Shown here in pieces: positions 21,902-34,700 of a stretch of 64,000 bases of DNA. This stretch comes from Conchocele bisecta. Lineage: Eukaryota > Mollusca > Bivalvia > Lucinida > Thyasiridae. The stretch's first letter is position 1. Each line of letters starts with the position of its first letter. The notes beneath the pieces were generated by a model. It worked only from the letters and a program-made list of their open reading frames with translations, did not search any database and was not told the origin of the DNA. A program made the translations under genes and the position numbers. The DNA is taken from positions 56,989,530 to 57,053,529 of the forward strand of contig CM055279.1 in the NCBI GenBank assembly GCA_029237695.1, given 5' to 3'.

Positions 21902-23103
21902 TTAGCTCACCTGAGCGAAGCTCATGTGAGCTATTGTTACCGCAATGTGTCCGTCGTCCGTCGTCTGTCGTCGTCCGTCGTCGTCCGTCGTCGTTCGTCG
22001 TCGTCGTCCGTCGTCCTTCGTCGTCGTCCGTGAACATTTGCAAACTTCTTCTCCTCGGTAACCATTGGGCCAAACTTCATGGTCATGGTCCTTAGGTAGG
22101 GGGATTACAAAATTGTTAAAATGACGTCATTACGTAATCCAAGATGGCCGTCGTCTAAAAATAGCATAAATTCTTAAAAAATCTCCTTCTCAAGAACCGC
22201 TAGCCGGATTTTGACGAAACTTGGTAGGAATGATCGATGTACAATGCTCTTTCAAAGTTGTTAAAATGGTGACCCCGGGGTCAAAAATGGGCGTGGCGTC
22301 AAATTGGGGTCAAATTTTATTTTGACCAAATATAGTCATGTTATATATCAAATCGAAGGTATCAATGAGACGATCACTCTGGTACATTTTTTGTCGAAAT
22401 CGGATTGTTATGTCATCCAAGATGACCGCCAAAATGTCAAAAGGTCTTTCTTTTATTAGAGATTTCAAAATTCTTCTTCACATGAACCGCTTGGCCCATG
22501 GTAGCCAAACTTAAAAGTTATGGTCCATGGGTGAAGCCTTTTCAGATTTGTTAAAATGGAGGTCATCGCTAATCCAAGATGGCCGCCATCTAAAAATAGC
22601 ATAAATTCTTAAAAAATCTTCTTCTCATGAACAGCTAGCCGGATTTCGACAAAACTTGGTAGAAATGATCGATTTACAATGCTCTTTCAAAGTTGTGAAA
22701 ATGGTGACCCCGGGGTCAAAAATGGGCGTGGCCCGTGGGGTAAAATTTTATTTTTGACCGAATATGCTCATGTCATATATCAAATTGAAGGTATCGATGA
22801 GGCGATTGCTCTGGTGCAATATTTGTTGGAATCGGATGATTATAACATCCATGATGGCCGCCAAAAGATCCATTTATTCGAGATTTTGAACGTCTTTTTC
22901 TCAGGAACCACATGGCCGATGCTGGCCAAACTTCATAGGAAGTTAAGATCCTTGGGTGAAGCATTTTCAGATTTGGTAAAATCCAAGATGACCGCCATCT
23001 AAAAATAGCACAATTTTTTTTAGAATACATGAACTCAATGTCACATTCTCCTCTGGTGTTCATGGAGTCAGGTGAGCTAATTAGGGCCATCATGGCCCTC
23101 TTG
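21902..23103 (+). mobile_element. Helitron/Helentron-like element (family B, copy 1)
   Basis: The 5' end TTAGCTCACCTGAGC pairs with GCTCATGTGAGCT as a hairpin. AGCTCACCTGA is matched by the inverted TCAGGTGAGCT at ~23068-23078. After the 5' hairpin comes a CGTCGTC-rich run. The body holds about two copies of a ~430 bp unit (GGTGACCCCGGGGTCAAAAA and CCAAGATGGCCGCC-type motifs). The 3' end has the hairpin GGGCCATCATGGCCC followed by TCTTG. Both flanks are halves of one SINE, and no target duplication is seen. Reading frames inside are repeat translations shared by all copies. Confidence 0.75.
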
Positions 23104-23254
23104 TTTATTGTAACTATTCAGTTCTGATTTTGGGATTTCCCCCCCCATCTGTACAGGTAATATATGGGATTTAGTACTAAACCCATTGACACGGCCTTAA
23201 ATGACCGTAGCTGTTGATAAGCCGTTAACCCCCAACAAACAAAAAAGAAAAAAG
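23104..23254 (+). mobile_element. SINE, 3' half (split copy)
   Basis: Continues the SINE broken at 21901: TTCAGTTCTGATTTTGGGAT, a C-run, GGGATTTAGTACTAAACCCA, and a tail GCCGTTAACCCCCAACAAAC ending in A-rich sequence. Confidence 0.75.
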
Positions 23255-23448
23255 TTTTTTGTTAGTGATTCTCACCACGGTGACAGACATGACGTCATAA
23301 ATTATGACGTCATGTACTGTATCAACGCCATGAGCGTTACGTAAATGCCAATACTGTTAATGAATGCATTTGTCCAATTTTATTCAAGTTGGATGAGTTG
23401 TTAGAAAGATAATGGTCGAGTAACACTACTTATTGACCCACCCCCGTA

Positions 23449-24015
23449 TATCTCCTAAATGATTTGCCACAAATGTTTGCCATAATGAGATGATGTCGCG
23501 ATCAATACCCACATGTCTATGTCCAAGGTCACAGTTATACAGGTCAAAGGTAAAAAATGCCCGTCAGATTTCGTTTCCGCTCTGTATCTTCTAAACCAAT
23601 GATGGGATTTTCAAATGATTTGCCATGATGAGATGATGTGTCACGTTCAATACATGCCCACATACTGTATAAAGTCCAGGTCACACTTTAGAGGTCAAAG
23701 GTAAACCATTCTCATGAGATTTCATTTCCGCCATATATCTTCTGAACCAATGAATGTATTTTAAAATGATTTGCCACAAAATGTTTGCCATGATGAGACG
23801 ATGTGTCGTGTTCGATACTCACATGCATATGCCCAAGGTTAAGGTCACACGTATCGGTCAAAGGTAAAAAATGGGCATGAAATTTTGTTTCCGCCATATT
23901 ATCTTCTAAACTGATGAATGGAATTTGCTTCCAAATGCTTGCCATGATGAGACGATGTGTTGCTTTCAATACTCATGTGTCAAGGTCACACTTACTTAGA
24001 GGTCAAAGGTAAAAT
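23449..24015. repeat. ~150 bp tandem repeat in PDE9A intron
   Basis: About four copies of a unit with ATGATTTGCCACAAATGTTT, GATGAGACGATGTG and AGGTCAAAGGTAAA. It is related to the tandem units at 7681-8100 and so probably the body of another pearl/Helitron-like element whose ends are unclear. Confidence 0.7.
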
Positions 24016-24547
24016 TTTGATTCCGACCTATGAATTTGTTTCTGATATTAAACGTGTTCATGTGTCAAAGCAATGTTTGTGGGGGTATTATGATCACTCC
24101 TGTGATAGCACTAGTCTTCATTACAAGTGCTGTGAAAATTCATTTGAACCATAAATACCCTTGTCAGCATTGTGTCCGCAATGTGATGGGGTAAGCTGGA
24201 CAGATGATAAATAGAGAACACATTTGTTCAAAGGCAATACGATAATGGTTGTATGGAGCACATAATTATGTTGTCAATAGAAATATATGAACCAAATACA
24301 TTATGTGCAGACATTATTTTGCTATTATATTCCTAATATTGTCTTTATTTCTAATCAGTAGTGTATGGCATGACATCCACTAAGACGGTTCAAATGAGTA
24401 GTCACAACATTTTTATTGAGAAATAAGAAAAATGGAAAGAATGTTCAATATTTCCATTAAGCCTAAAAGCATATTCTGAATCTGTTTGATAACTGTAGAT
24501 TCCATGGACTGCAGGAAATACCATGCGCAAATGTCTCCATTTTTCAG
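24016..24547 (+). other. PDE9A intron, distal part with acceptor
   Basis: No repeats recognised. It ends in CTCCATTTTTCAG, the 3' splice site of the final exon. Confidence 0.6.
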
Positions 24548-24703
24548 CAAGATATCATTGAACCCGTGAAGAATGCACTTCAATATTACACGGACATGCA
24601 GAATGCAATTGACGAGGAAAAGCTGAAGAAGAAACGAGACTCAACCGAGCTGCCAAAACAAAATGGACTCCCGAATGGAGTGAAAGAAGAAATAGTTGTA
24701 TAG
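24548..24703 (+). CDS. PDE9A: PDE9A-like phosphodiesterase, last coding exon
   Basis: 156 bases: 51 residues plus stop TAG at 24701-24703. It starts QDIIEPVKNALQYYTDMQNA, aligning with the final catalytic-domain helix and the following region of PDE9A. It then runs into a charged stretch EEKLKKKRDS and a short hydrophilic tail ending VKEEIVV. The acceptor TTTTTCAG is phase 0 and fits the preceding donor. The tail after the helix is not conserved with vertebrate PDE9A, as expected for this region. Together the three exons supply 135 residues of the protein's C terminus. Confidence 0.93.
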   Translation, partial: QDIIEPVKNALQYYTDMQNAIDEEKLKKKRDSTELPKQNGLPNGVKEEIVV

Positions 24704-24975
24704 CCAACTGTTGGTCCAGACTGAGAATGCCTGCAGCCTTGGGTGAAGTTTAACAGCTGAGATGTTGTCAGTTTATATAGAGTTTCTCTTATTTTCACAA
24801 TACATTTAAATATGGCAGATCGACATGAAAACAGAACAATTGATGCAAGATTTGGGTAATTTTCTTGCATCTGTTTTCAGATTTTCTTTATTTTTATTTC
24901 GTATGGGCACCTGGTTGAGAAAATGGACCTTATGCCTTTTTCACCTAGTGTATTACCAGATGAGGCTTCGAAGTA
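24704..24975 (+). other. PDE9A: Probable PDE9A 3' untranslated region
   Basis: Follows the stop codon. No AATAAA is close by. AATACA at 24799-24804 is a possible weak polyadenylation signal, with T-rich sequence at 24885-24900 downstream. The true transcript end cannot be set from sequence alone. Confidence 0.4.
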
Positions 24976-25135
24976 GGTGAGCCAGGAGGGGTCACCATTA
25001 CCACTTGGGGGGAGGGGGCAAATTGCCACTATATTTTCTTGAAAGGTATATATCCCAGCATATCATTTCCGCATGATAGCAATTTATAAGTCGTCATTTA
25101 AAATTTGTATGCCCCTGTCAGTGGACCCCAACAAC
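24976..25135 (+). repeat. Inverted repeat arm (partner at 31075-31250)
   Basis: GTCACCATTACCACTTGGGG, TATCATTTCCGCATGATAGC and GTGGACCCC have diverged reverse-complement counterparts at 31075-31250. The pair lies ~6.1 kb apart. Confidence 0.7.
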
Positions 25136-25380
25136 ATTTTTAGCCGTAAAACGGCTGTTTTGCAAACATTCACATACAACTGCCGCAGAATCGCATGTAT
25201 ACGCTGTAAAACGTACTGAAAACATTGCAACTTGTATTTGTGGTTTACATACAATCGAACTAGAACATTTGCATTCAAAATGGCCACTTTATCCAAGATG
25301 GCCGCATACACCACTACCTTACCCCTCCACACTAAACTATTTTATATGATCAGTTCTTGGTTTATTAGTATTGGATTATA
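25136..25380. other. Spacer with weak repeat similarity
   Basis: Contains AAAATGGCCACTTTATCCAA, similar in theme to the units at 30330-31050. No gene was seen. Confidence 0.35.
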
Positions 25381-25435
25381 TTTTATGTGGCTAATATTTA
25401 ACATGTGATAAGCCACATAAGTATAGTACTGTAAG
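25381..25435. repeat. Half cassette (ACATTAGGG type)
   Basis: Right half of the cassette at 25677-25835, with near-identical sequence, ending at a CCGT run. Confidence 0.6.
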
Positions 25436-25495
25436 AACGTCCGTCCGTCCGTCCGTCCGTCCGTCCATCTCTGTATGTCCGTCCGTCCGTCCGGG

Positions 25496-25646
25496 CCAAC
25501 GTCCGGGTGTTTGAGAGCTTAGGGACGGGGTTAGTAACAAAAGATTCCTTTGTAATATTCCGTAAGCTCATAAACTCTATTGTTGTTTAGGGGCTTTTTT
25601 ATTGTTCTTCAAACAATGGAAATACCCCATAAACCCAAAATGTTGG
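25496..25646. repeat. Palindromic cassette (CTAACATT type, diverged)
   Basis: Bounded on both sides by CCGT runs. The left end CCAACGTCCGGGTGTTTG and the right end CATAAACCCAAAATGTTGG are imperfect inverted copies. It is related to the cassettes at 48024 and 48207. Confidence 0.65.
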
Positions 25647-25676
25647 AACGTCCGTCCGTCCGTCCGTCCTGCGCAC

Positions 25677-25835
25677 ACATTAGGGTACTTATGTGGCTAG
25701 CCCCACAGGGTTATGGACTTGGTAAAGGATAGGGTTGGTTACAATTAGCCACCTAAAAAATCCTTTTATGTGGCTAAAAATCGTTTTATGTGGCTAATAT
25801 TTAACATGTGATAAGCCACATAAGTATAGTACTGT
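25677..25835. repeat. Palindromic cassette (ACATTAGGG type)
   Basis: Near-identical to 48915-49073. The left terminus ACATTAGGGTACTTATGTGG is intact; the right terminus is changed to GTATAGTACTGT. Flanked by CCGT-type sequence. Confidence 0.75.
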
Positions 25836-26486
25836 AAGAACGTCCGTGCGTCAGTCCGTGCATCCGTCCGTCCGTCCGAAATATGCGTTAAAGTTTTTAA
25901 ATACCTTATATCGCTGCAGTCCTAAGACATATTAACTTGAAACTTCAAATGCTTATTAGTCATCATCCATATATTAATTCTGTGTCCCACCTATGCCGCC
26001 TCTGTGCCCCAAGGTCAAGGTCAAATGACTTAAAGTTTGCGTTATAAAATTTGCATTAAAGTTTTTACATACCTTGTATCTCCACAATCATTACTCCAAT
26101 TTACTTCAAACTTCCAAGACTTCCTTTGCATCATTCATATTTTCATTCTATAGCCTGTCCATGTGATCCCAAGGTCAAGGTCAAATGACTTTGAAATTTG
26201 TGTTAAAGTTTTTACATACCTTATATCTCCTTATATCTCCACAACACTTACTCCGATTTACTTCAAACTTCAAATAATTCTTTATTATCATCCATATTTT
26301 CATTTTATAGCACCCCCATGTGGTCCACATGCCAAAGATCAAGGTCAAATGACTTTAAAATTTGTGTTAAAGCTTTCACATACTTTATAATTATCTCCAC
26401 AACCCTTAATTCAAACTTCAAATAAATACACTCTTGAAACCATCAAATTCCTCGGCGGGCTCGACATGCGGGCCATGGCCATCTGG
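25836..26486 (+). mobile_element. Helitron-like element, 3' part (family C, copy 1)
   Basis: After a CCGT run come three to four tandem units with GTTAAAGTTTTTACATACCT, CATCCATATTTTCATT and AGGTCAAGGTCAAATGACTT. The terminus is GGCGGGCTCGAC, the palindrome GGCCATGGCC and then ATCTGG followed by T. The matching 5' end was not found. Confidence 0.65.
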
Positions 26487-27983
26487 TCTATTTTCACTGA
26501 GCGCATTTCACAAACATGGTGTCGCATGCAAATACCAAGTTTTCGATTTTGAATATCGTAAATCATTGTACTGTTACATTATAAGCTACCTGTAATACTA
26601 CAATAACTATATTATTTAATCACTAGTCATGATCTTATTTACACCAGTCGATTATAATAATCTTCAGATATATATCTATTGAACATCCATATACGTATTG
26701 TTTCTTCTTGTGTGGTCCGTCATTTACAGACATCACTGCTACATATTTCTTATAACACTAAGTTTCACACAACGGCAGAATGTGTTACGACATTCATTCA
26801 TATAAACCGCACATATGATATATAAACTCGGACGTCTACTGCATATGTTTCATACATATTACTTCCTTATTATAAACGCTATTTGATACCTGGCAAGAAA
26901 TCAATTAATTCATAAATCACTCACTAATTAAATAGACGAGAAATCAGCAGTGACAATAAAATACAAAAAAGACACTCATGTACAGTCCAACCAAGAGGCA
27001 CAAACCCGTACCCTGCCAAATCGTCAGTGATCAATATAGTTCGAAGAGACAGTTAAACCTGGTTTGCATGGCGTTACAACGCACACACGGTCTCCGTATT
27101 TTTTTATTATGACTCACAGAGACAGTAACATAGAGGAAATATACAGCGACAAAATAAAACGTCCAATAAGGCAACTACCTGACAATGACAAACCACAACA
27201 CCATAGTGTAATGTGCGACAATCATGTAACAGGTCACCCATAAGTACAATGAAACAAAGCAAATACTACAAAAGAAAGGACGATAGGATCAAATTGAGTA
27301 TCATTGTGGACTCGAGTTCTGCTGGATAACATATTTTTACACATGCCATGTAATTACAATTACAAGTACGTCATAGCAACATGGTACTTCACAGTAATAT
27401 CAATAAGTAGTGGTTAAAACATGACATGCATAGTAAAAGACTACTCATGACTGCATTTGACAGCATCCGCATTCAGCACTAGTTGGAGCCAACAGAAGTA
27501 AATGTCCTGATAGTAAATGATTGGCAATTCGAACATCAGGTGAACATCCCCGCTCGGTTTATAGAATACACTTCAATGATTGTCATCATAATCAATAGGT
27601 AAAAATTGTCGTTGACTCTATGTCTGGCAGTGATTAACTTTATGCATTATGCATTAGAATGGATTGATCTGTTGAAATACTTCCAATACATGTTGTATAA
27701 TTGGATATTAAATGTTTCAATATCAGTTGAATTTAGTTTGAAGGAAATATGGTTGAAAACAACATTGTGTAGCTGGTGGTGTAAACTGGCAAACATTATC
27801 GCCCACGCTACATTGGAAAGTCCCTATTGTAATGGTAATGTGGTTAACTAAATGCTTTAGCGGTATGACACTAGACAATTATTGCAACGGTTACCAGTTG
27901 CAATGTTTCATCTGTGTGACTGGTGTAAAGTTTGTGTAGCTACGCATAACCAATAGACAGGGACATTGTCACATAACATATTG
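26487..27983. other. Unassigned region
   Basis: No gene or recognised repeat. An 81-codon plus-strand frame at 27606-27851 resembles nothing known. Confidence 0.45.
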
Positions 27984-27985
27984 TA

Positions 27986-29040
27986 CAGTGGAACCCCTCC
28001 AAACCGAACACCCTGGGGACAGACTGAAAAGTTCGGTTTATAGGGGTTTTCGGTTTAGAGGGGTTTTCTATTTCCAGTTAAGGAAATGTATGCTTTCCAT
28101 CATTAACTCTTGGATTTGTATAGTATATACCATTATTAGCATATTGAAAGCATATGTACACATTTTTCAATAAATATGTGCAGATTCGCAAGGGGTATAG
28201 CAAATAGTGCAGATTCGCAATGTAATCTGAGTCTACGGTCTACACTGGTCGCAAAGAGCATATGACACATTTGCGTTGTGCTGTGTAGTTACCGCGAGCT
28301 GCTACAATAGCCCACAGGCTAGTCACGAGTTTACAGCCTGGTTAAGGAATTATCAGATTATCTCAATTAATCGGTCGGTAGGTTCACAAATAATGTGCCG
28401 ATTATTTTATTTCCGTAATTGTTACGTACGCGTATAATTCAATTGTCAACCATGCTATTGTAATGAGCTTGTAAAACAGCAAACATGTCTTGTATTTAGG
28501 TCGCATGTATTGAATAGATTCTTAACTTTGTAATGCCGCTTATAACGTTAACAAAACACGCCGCTTAGCGCATTACAGCATGGATAGCGCTTGTACAAGG
28601 CTCAAGTTAATGTGCGTAATTTGATCAATTTTGTTATTTCTTCCACACAAATGTCAAGTTGGGAGTCCATTTGAATCGTCTCATTCTCGTGGCTCCGCAT
28701 TTTGGGAACCAGAGCTGAACAATACTACCGGGAACCAGTCTATTGTAAACACGGTGTGATTTTGACACCCGCTTGAAACAACAACATTGAAATTGGGCGC
28801 GGTGTATTTCTTGGATGACATCCTGACAGGTGACCGTGTTTCCGGTTTTCCGGGGTTATTTTAACGCTGAAATATGGTTTTGGGACTTGAAATGGCGTCC
28901 GGATTACGGAGTAGAGGGGTTCCGGAATAGAGGGGTAGAAACTAATGTGTTTATATAGCAGAATATTCGGGACGTGGTTGTATGTTCGGTATAGCGCGAA
29001 TTCCGGTATAGAGGGGGTCCGGTTTGGAGGGGTTCCACTG
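27986..29040. mobile_element. Non-autonomous pogo/Tigger-like DNA transposon
   Basis: Terminal inverted repeats start CAGTGGAACCCCTCCAAACC at both ends, with one or two differences over the first ~28 bases. They are flanked by TA at 27984-27985 and 29041-29042, the duplication used by Tc1/mariner/pogo transposases. CAGTGGAACC is a typical Tigger-type terminus. Subterminal copies of GGTTTAGAGGGGTT and GGAGTAGAGGGGTTCC occur near both ends. The ~1 kb interior shows no transposase. Confidence 0.75.
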
Positions 29041-29042
29041 TA

Positions 29043-30329
29043 GTATGTTATGAAACAGATACGGTTCTATTTGAAATGTATGCATCTTTTATCTTTTGGT
29101 AGATATTCATAACAATACAGTCTACGCTCGTTTACTCGAAGTCAGTCGGACTGTGATAAATACTTCGAGTAAGTTCGACGTAACAAAATCTGAACAGGAC
29201 CTCGAAATATTGCCATACACGTTACGGGACGCAACTCCCATACGACCTGTGACACACGGAGTTACACTTTTGCAACTCCAATGTGGTTACTTGCGTTTGC
29301 CTATACACACATGTGTGTATTCGAACTAAATATACACACCTGTATTATCAGGGTGGAACAAGAAAAGACAATTCAAAGCAGTAAAGTAACATTTTATTAT
29401 GTTTAATAAATAAAGCATGTAAACCGGAAATTAACAAGTTGTTGTGCATACCAGTCTTGATTATATATACACACAGAATTTACCAATCAGAGGGTGAATG
29501 TGAGTCTATATACTCAGTCTATATACTTAGGCGACGTTTCGCATCTGATGACACATGCAAACGAGTCTGGACAAGTTGGATTTGAGAAAACCATCTTTAT
29601 TGTATCTTCGATTTTTGATTGAAACGAAATTCGGGAAAATTTGCCGTAAATTGTTCGTAAATTGTAAAGTGATTTATAAAATATTTCAGCAAATAAAATA
29701 ATGTTCTTGGCTGTGTATTTTAATACAGTTGACACTGTAATAAACAAACACTAACTTATACTGAATATCCAAGTGAATAAAAAGTATGCGTTTATTTCGT
29801 TGTGAGTCGTACATTGCTAGGTCTTAGAGTGTACATTGATATCCGTTGAAAATTCTGTGCTTACAGCTTCATGCTCGCCTTTATTTAGGTGTATTATTTA
29901 TATTTTATATAATCCACAGGAACAACACATATTGACAGCGAGGAGTATGTTGATCATTAAACGTAGATGTCGTTATGAAACTAGTAGCATGGCCGGGATT
30001 CATTAAACTACTAGCACAGCAATGTGACGTGTACATCATGTCCTTGAAGTTACAATAATAAATGATACATTTGGATGCAAATATATGATAAATCATACTT
30101 ATATTAATAGCATCTCCGATTAATCAAACACACATGCATACCAACTTCTCTAAGAAGATAATAAACAATAAGCATTGTATATATAAATGTTTCGGAAATT
30201 TGTATTCAAAATTGAAGCATAATACAGTGACTTATTTACCAGTGTGCGTGTCGTGCGTTAAATGCACACACTTGTTTGGCTTCAACACACCAACATTCAG
30301 AATTTTCTTCACAGGATAACACACCATTT
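29043..30329. other. Unassigned region
   Basis: No gene seen. TACAGTCTACGCTCG with TTACTCGAAGTCAGTCGGAC at 29117-29155 resembles one terminus of another pogo-type element, but no partner end was found. Confidence 0.35.
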
Positions 30330-31074
30330 ATTTCAGAAGAGACCAATTTAACACACAAGCTCAAAATGGTAGACAAAACACTGATAAATAGTGGAATACC
30401 AATTTCGGTAAATGGTGGAATACTAATTTTGGCAGCAATCTTGATTTTATATAAGTATTATCATTAAATATTCATATGAAGTTTATATACACTACCATTT
30501 ATTGCAACATAACTATAGTTGGATTGTGTTAGCGGTGGGTTTGTGGGTTATAATTTTGGCAGCCATCTTAGATTTCGGTAGCAGTTTTTGACGAAACAGC
30601 AAGTTCTTATGTTCTATAAATTGAAACCATTGATTATCATGTTTTCATATTGTTTTACAATGTGTAAATGCGAATTTGCTTTGATACAGGTCTTTTAAAA
30701 ATAACAGAAATGTCTGGATGAGCCGAGCAACTATGATATTTGGCTGCCATATTGGATTTTCTTACATACATTCCCAATTGCTAAATATTTATAAACATGT
30801 TATCTTATATTTTACTCTTAGAACATAGTTCAACCATAAACTTACTTCTGTTTTGCCAATAATTGATGTAGTTCGTACATATTTAGTGTGGTGGGGTAAT
30901 GTACGTACTTGGGTTTTTGGTGGCCATTTTGGATGGAAATGGTCAAATTCTATTTCATGTAAATCATAATTACCGGCTGTCACGTTTTCAGTGCTTTTTC
31001 GATGTGTGAATGCGAGTTTGCATTGTTGTTACTTGAACGGTCTCAAACCTGCACAGTTTTTAGGAGGAAATGTT
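30330..31074. repeat. Diverged ~180 bp tandem repeat
   Basis: Four spaced segments carry variants of GGCAGCCATCTTAGATT (near 30430, 30556, 30742 and 30921), as in the body of a pearl-like element. Units are too diverged for exact borders. Confidence 0.45.
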
Positions 31075-31250
31075 GTTATTAGGGGGACCACTGGTAGGGA
31101 CATACAATCTTTAAATGAAGACTTATAGATTGCTATCATGCGGAAATAATATCTAGAGATGCATACCTTTCAATAAAATAAAATATAGTGACAATTCCCC
31201 CCCCCCCCCCAAGTGGTAATGACAACCCTGTTTTCATGGGGCTGGCTCAC
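31075..31250 (-). repeat. Inverted repeat arm (partner at 24976-25135)
   Basis: Reverse complement, with divergence, of 24976-25135. Includes a C-run at 31197-31210 opposite the G-run of the partner. Confidence 0.7.
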
Positions 31251-31718
31251 CCACTATTCATTGTTTGTCATTCAGACATGGAAATAATGCGCCAAACATC
31301 AGGAAAAAGTTGCATTCTAATGCTAAGGAGTGAATGTCCAAGACGACCAACATCTTCAATTGTTGCATGTCTTGCAAGCTCCTTTTTCTCATCCCCAGCC
31401 CACATAACTAGATGTTTTTTGTTCCTTCTCTGGGATATGGGTATTATTAGTTTAGACCCTGATCATACTGCATATATCTGTATCTAGACATGTGCATGTG
31501 TTAATGTTTCGGAGACTGAATGAGGAGAGTGTGTGTCTATAGCTGAACAATTTGATTGCTGTTCAGTAACCGTGACCATGACTGGAGAAAAGAGACTTGT
31601 AGTCTTGGCAAGTAGAACCAAATCACGTACCTGATCAGAGTGTGCACTGTTCGCCATCCAGGTCGTGCTGCTGACCAATGGTATAGATCGTTTTGAGGCT
31701 GCAAGAGTGTGCTAGTAA
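31251..31718. other. Spacer before the 46-bp satellite
   Basis: No gene or recognised repeat; ends at the first satellite unit. Confidence 0.45.
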
Positions 31719-34700
31719 GTCACAATACAGATTGGCCACACATCCCATAAACCCTATTTCTCCAGTGACAATACAGATTGGCCACACATCACGTAAGCCC
31801 TATTTCTCCAGTGACAATACAGATTGGCCACACATCACGTAAGCCCTATTTCTCCAGTCACAATACAGATTGGCCACACATGCCATAAGCCGTATTTCTC
31901 CAGTCACAATACAGATTGGCCACACATCCATAAGCCCTATTTCTCCAGTCACAATACAGATTGGCCACACATGCCATAAGCCGTATTTCTCCAGTCACAA
32001 TACAGATTGGCCACACATTCTATAAACCGTATTTCTCCAGTCACAATACAGATTGGCCACACATGCCATAAGCCGTATTTCTCCAGACACAATACAGATT
32101 GGCCACACATGCCGTAAAAAGCCTATTTTCGTCCAGTCACAAATTTACAGATTGCCACATCTTATGCCATATCCCATCTCCCAGTCACATACAGAATTGG
32201 CCAGCCCTAAGGCCATTTGCCATAAAAGCGTATATTTCTCCAGTCTACATACAGTGGATTGGGCCACACATGCCTATAAGCCTCCATTTTCTCCCCCCAG
32301 TCACAATACAGATTGGCCACATGCATAACCCGTGGCCCATTTCTCCAGTCTACAATACAGATTGGCACACATGCCATAAGCCGGTATTTCTCCAGTAACA
32401 CATACAGATTTGGCCACATCCCGTAACCAATACAGCCTATTTTCTCCAGTCACAATACAGATGGCCACACATCCCATAAGCATCTATCTAACCTTGTCAC
32501 CATTTCAGATGGGCCACACATCATAAACCGTATTTTACTCCAGTAACATACGATTTGGCACAATGCCATAGCCGTATTTGTTTCTCCGTCCCACAATACT
32601 TGATTGGGCCACACATCCCATATGCCCATATTTCTCCAAGGTTCACAATACAGATTGGCCACACATCCCGTAAAGCCCTCCATCTATTTCTCCAGTCACA
32701 ATACAGGTTTGGCCACATATGGCCCATAAGCCCCAGTGTTTCTCCTTGTCATCAATACAGATTGGCCACACATGCCATAAGTCCATATTTCTCCAGTCAC
32801 AATACAGTTATGGCCACATCATAATTGGCCTCCATAAGCCCATGTTTCTCCAGTCACAATACAAGATTGGCCCCACTATAAATCCCATTTTTTAACGCCA
32901 ATATTCCTCCGTTCCCACCAATACAGATTGGCCACACATCCCGTAATTTTTTCTCCAATCACAATACAGTTTTTCCACACATCCAAAGCCTTATTTCTCC
33001 CAGTCACAATAACAGATTGGCCACACAGCATAAGCCAAATTTCTCCAGTCACAATACAGATTGGCCACACATACCATAAAGCCCTATTTCTCCAGTCATA
33101 CAGATGCCACAAACCATCCCATAACCCATTTCGCCGTCCACAATACAGAGTGGCCACACATCCCATAACCAAGTTTATTTCGCCCAGTCACAATTTACAG
33201 ATGGCCACCCAACATGCCATCAGCCATGTTTTCTCCATACACAATACCAATTTGCCACAACATTCCCATAAACCGTAATTTCTTCCCAGTCACAATACAG
33301 ATTGGCCACACATGCCATAAAACCATTTGTTTCTCCAGTTTCACCAATACATTTGCCACAACATCCCATAAGCAATATTCTTTCCGTTCCAAAATACAGA
33401 TTGGCCACACATCCCGTAGCCTCCTTTTCCTCCAAATCACAATACAAGATTCCAAACACCAAGCCATAGCCGTAATTTCTCAGCCAAAATACAGATTGGC
33501 CACAACATGCCCATTTAAGCATAATTGCACCAAGTCACAATACAAGAAATTGGGCACATTCATAAACCTCTATTTTTCCAGTCCACAATTACAAGATTGG
33601 CCACAACCATCATTTAAGCCATATTTCCCCAACCAGTCACAATACAGATTGGCCACACATGCCATAAAGCTATTGCCCTTCCAAAGTCACAATACATTGG
33701 TCTCCCACATCACATAAGCCCTATTTCCTCCAGGGTCAACATAACAGAGTGGCCACAACTGCCATAAGCCCATATTTCTCCAGTCACAACAGGATGGCAC
33801 ATCCCATACAACCCTTAAAATTTCCCTCCAGTTCACATACAATTGGCCACAAACCCATGCATAAACCGATTTCTCCAGTCCACAATACAGATGGCCCACA
33901 TCCCATGCATTTAAAGTTTCGTATTTCTCCAGTCACATACGGATGCCACACAATCCCGTTTAAGCCCTATTTCTCCACTTTCACAATACCAGATGCCACA
34001 AACCATCCATTTAAGCTAGTTTCCTCCAGTCCACAATCAAAGAATTTGGCCACACATCCCAATAATCCGTAAAATTCGCCAGGGAAGGGGGAGAATATAA
34101 TTATTAATATTTTATAATTAAGTTCCCCACAATACAGTTGCCAAACACCATGCCATAAGCCATGTTTCGCCAGTCAACAATACAGATTGGGCCACACATC
34201 CCCTATAAAAAACCGTATTTTTCTCCAGTCACAATAAAGATTGGCACACCAGCCATTTAAGCCGTTATTTCTCCAGACACAATTACAGATGGCCACACAT
34301 CCCTTTAAGCCCATTTTTCTCCAGTCAATCATACATTGCCCACCACATCCCATTAAGCCATTATTTCTATCAGTCACAATACAGATTTGGCCACAATATT
34401 GGCCATAAGCCGTTTATTTCCCATCACCAATACCAGATGTTCACAACCCAATCCCATAAGCCAGATTTCTCCAGTGCACAGAACGATTGCCACAAATGGC
34501 CCTAAGACCGTTATCCCTCCAGTCACAATACGATGGCCAAACACCATCCATTTAAGCGTATCCTCCACACAATACCAGATTGGCCACACACTCCCGTAGC
34601 CCTATTTCCCTCAGTCCACATACCAGATTGGCCACACCATCCCATAAGCTATTTCTCCAGTCACAATACAGATTGGCCCACACCAAATTCCCCGTAAAGC

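Noticed and set aside
22679..23002. 107-codon frame in the PDE9A intron
   Set aside because: The same peptide occurs at 51169-51405 in the second family B element; it is repeat sequence.
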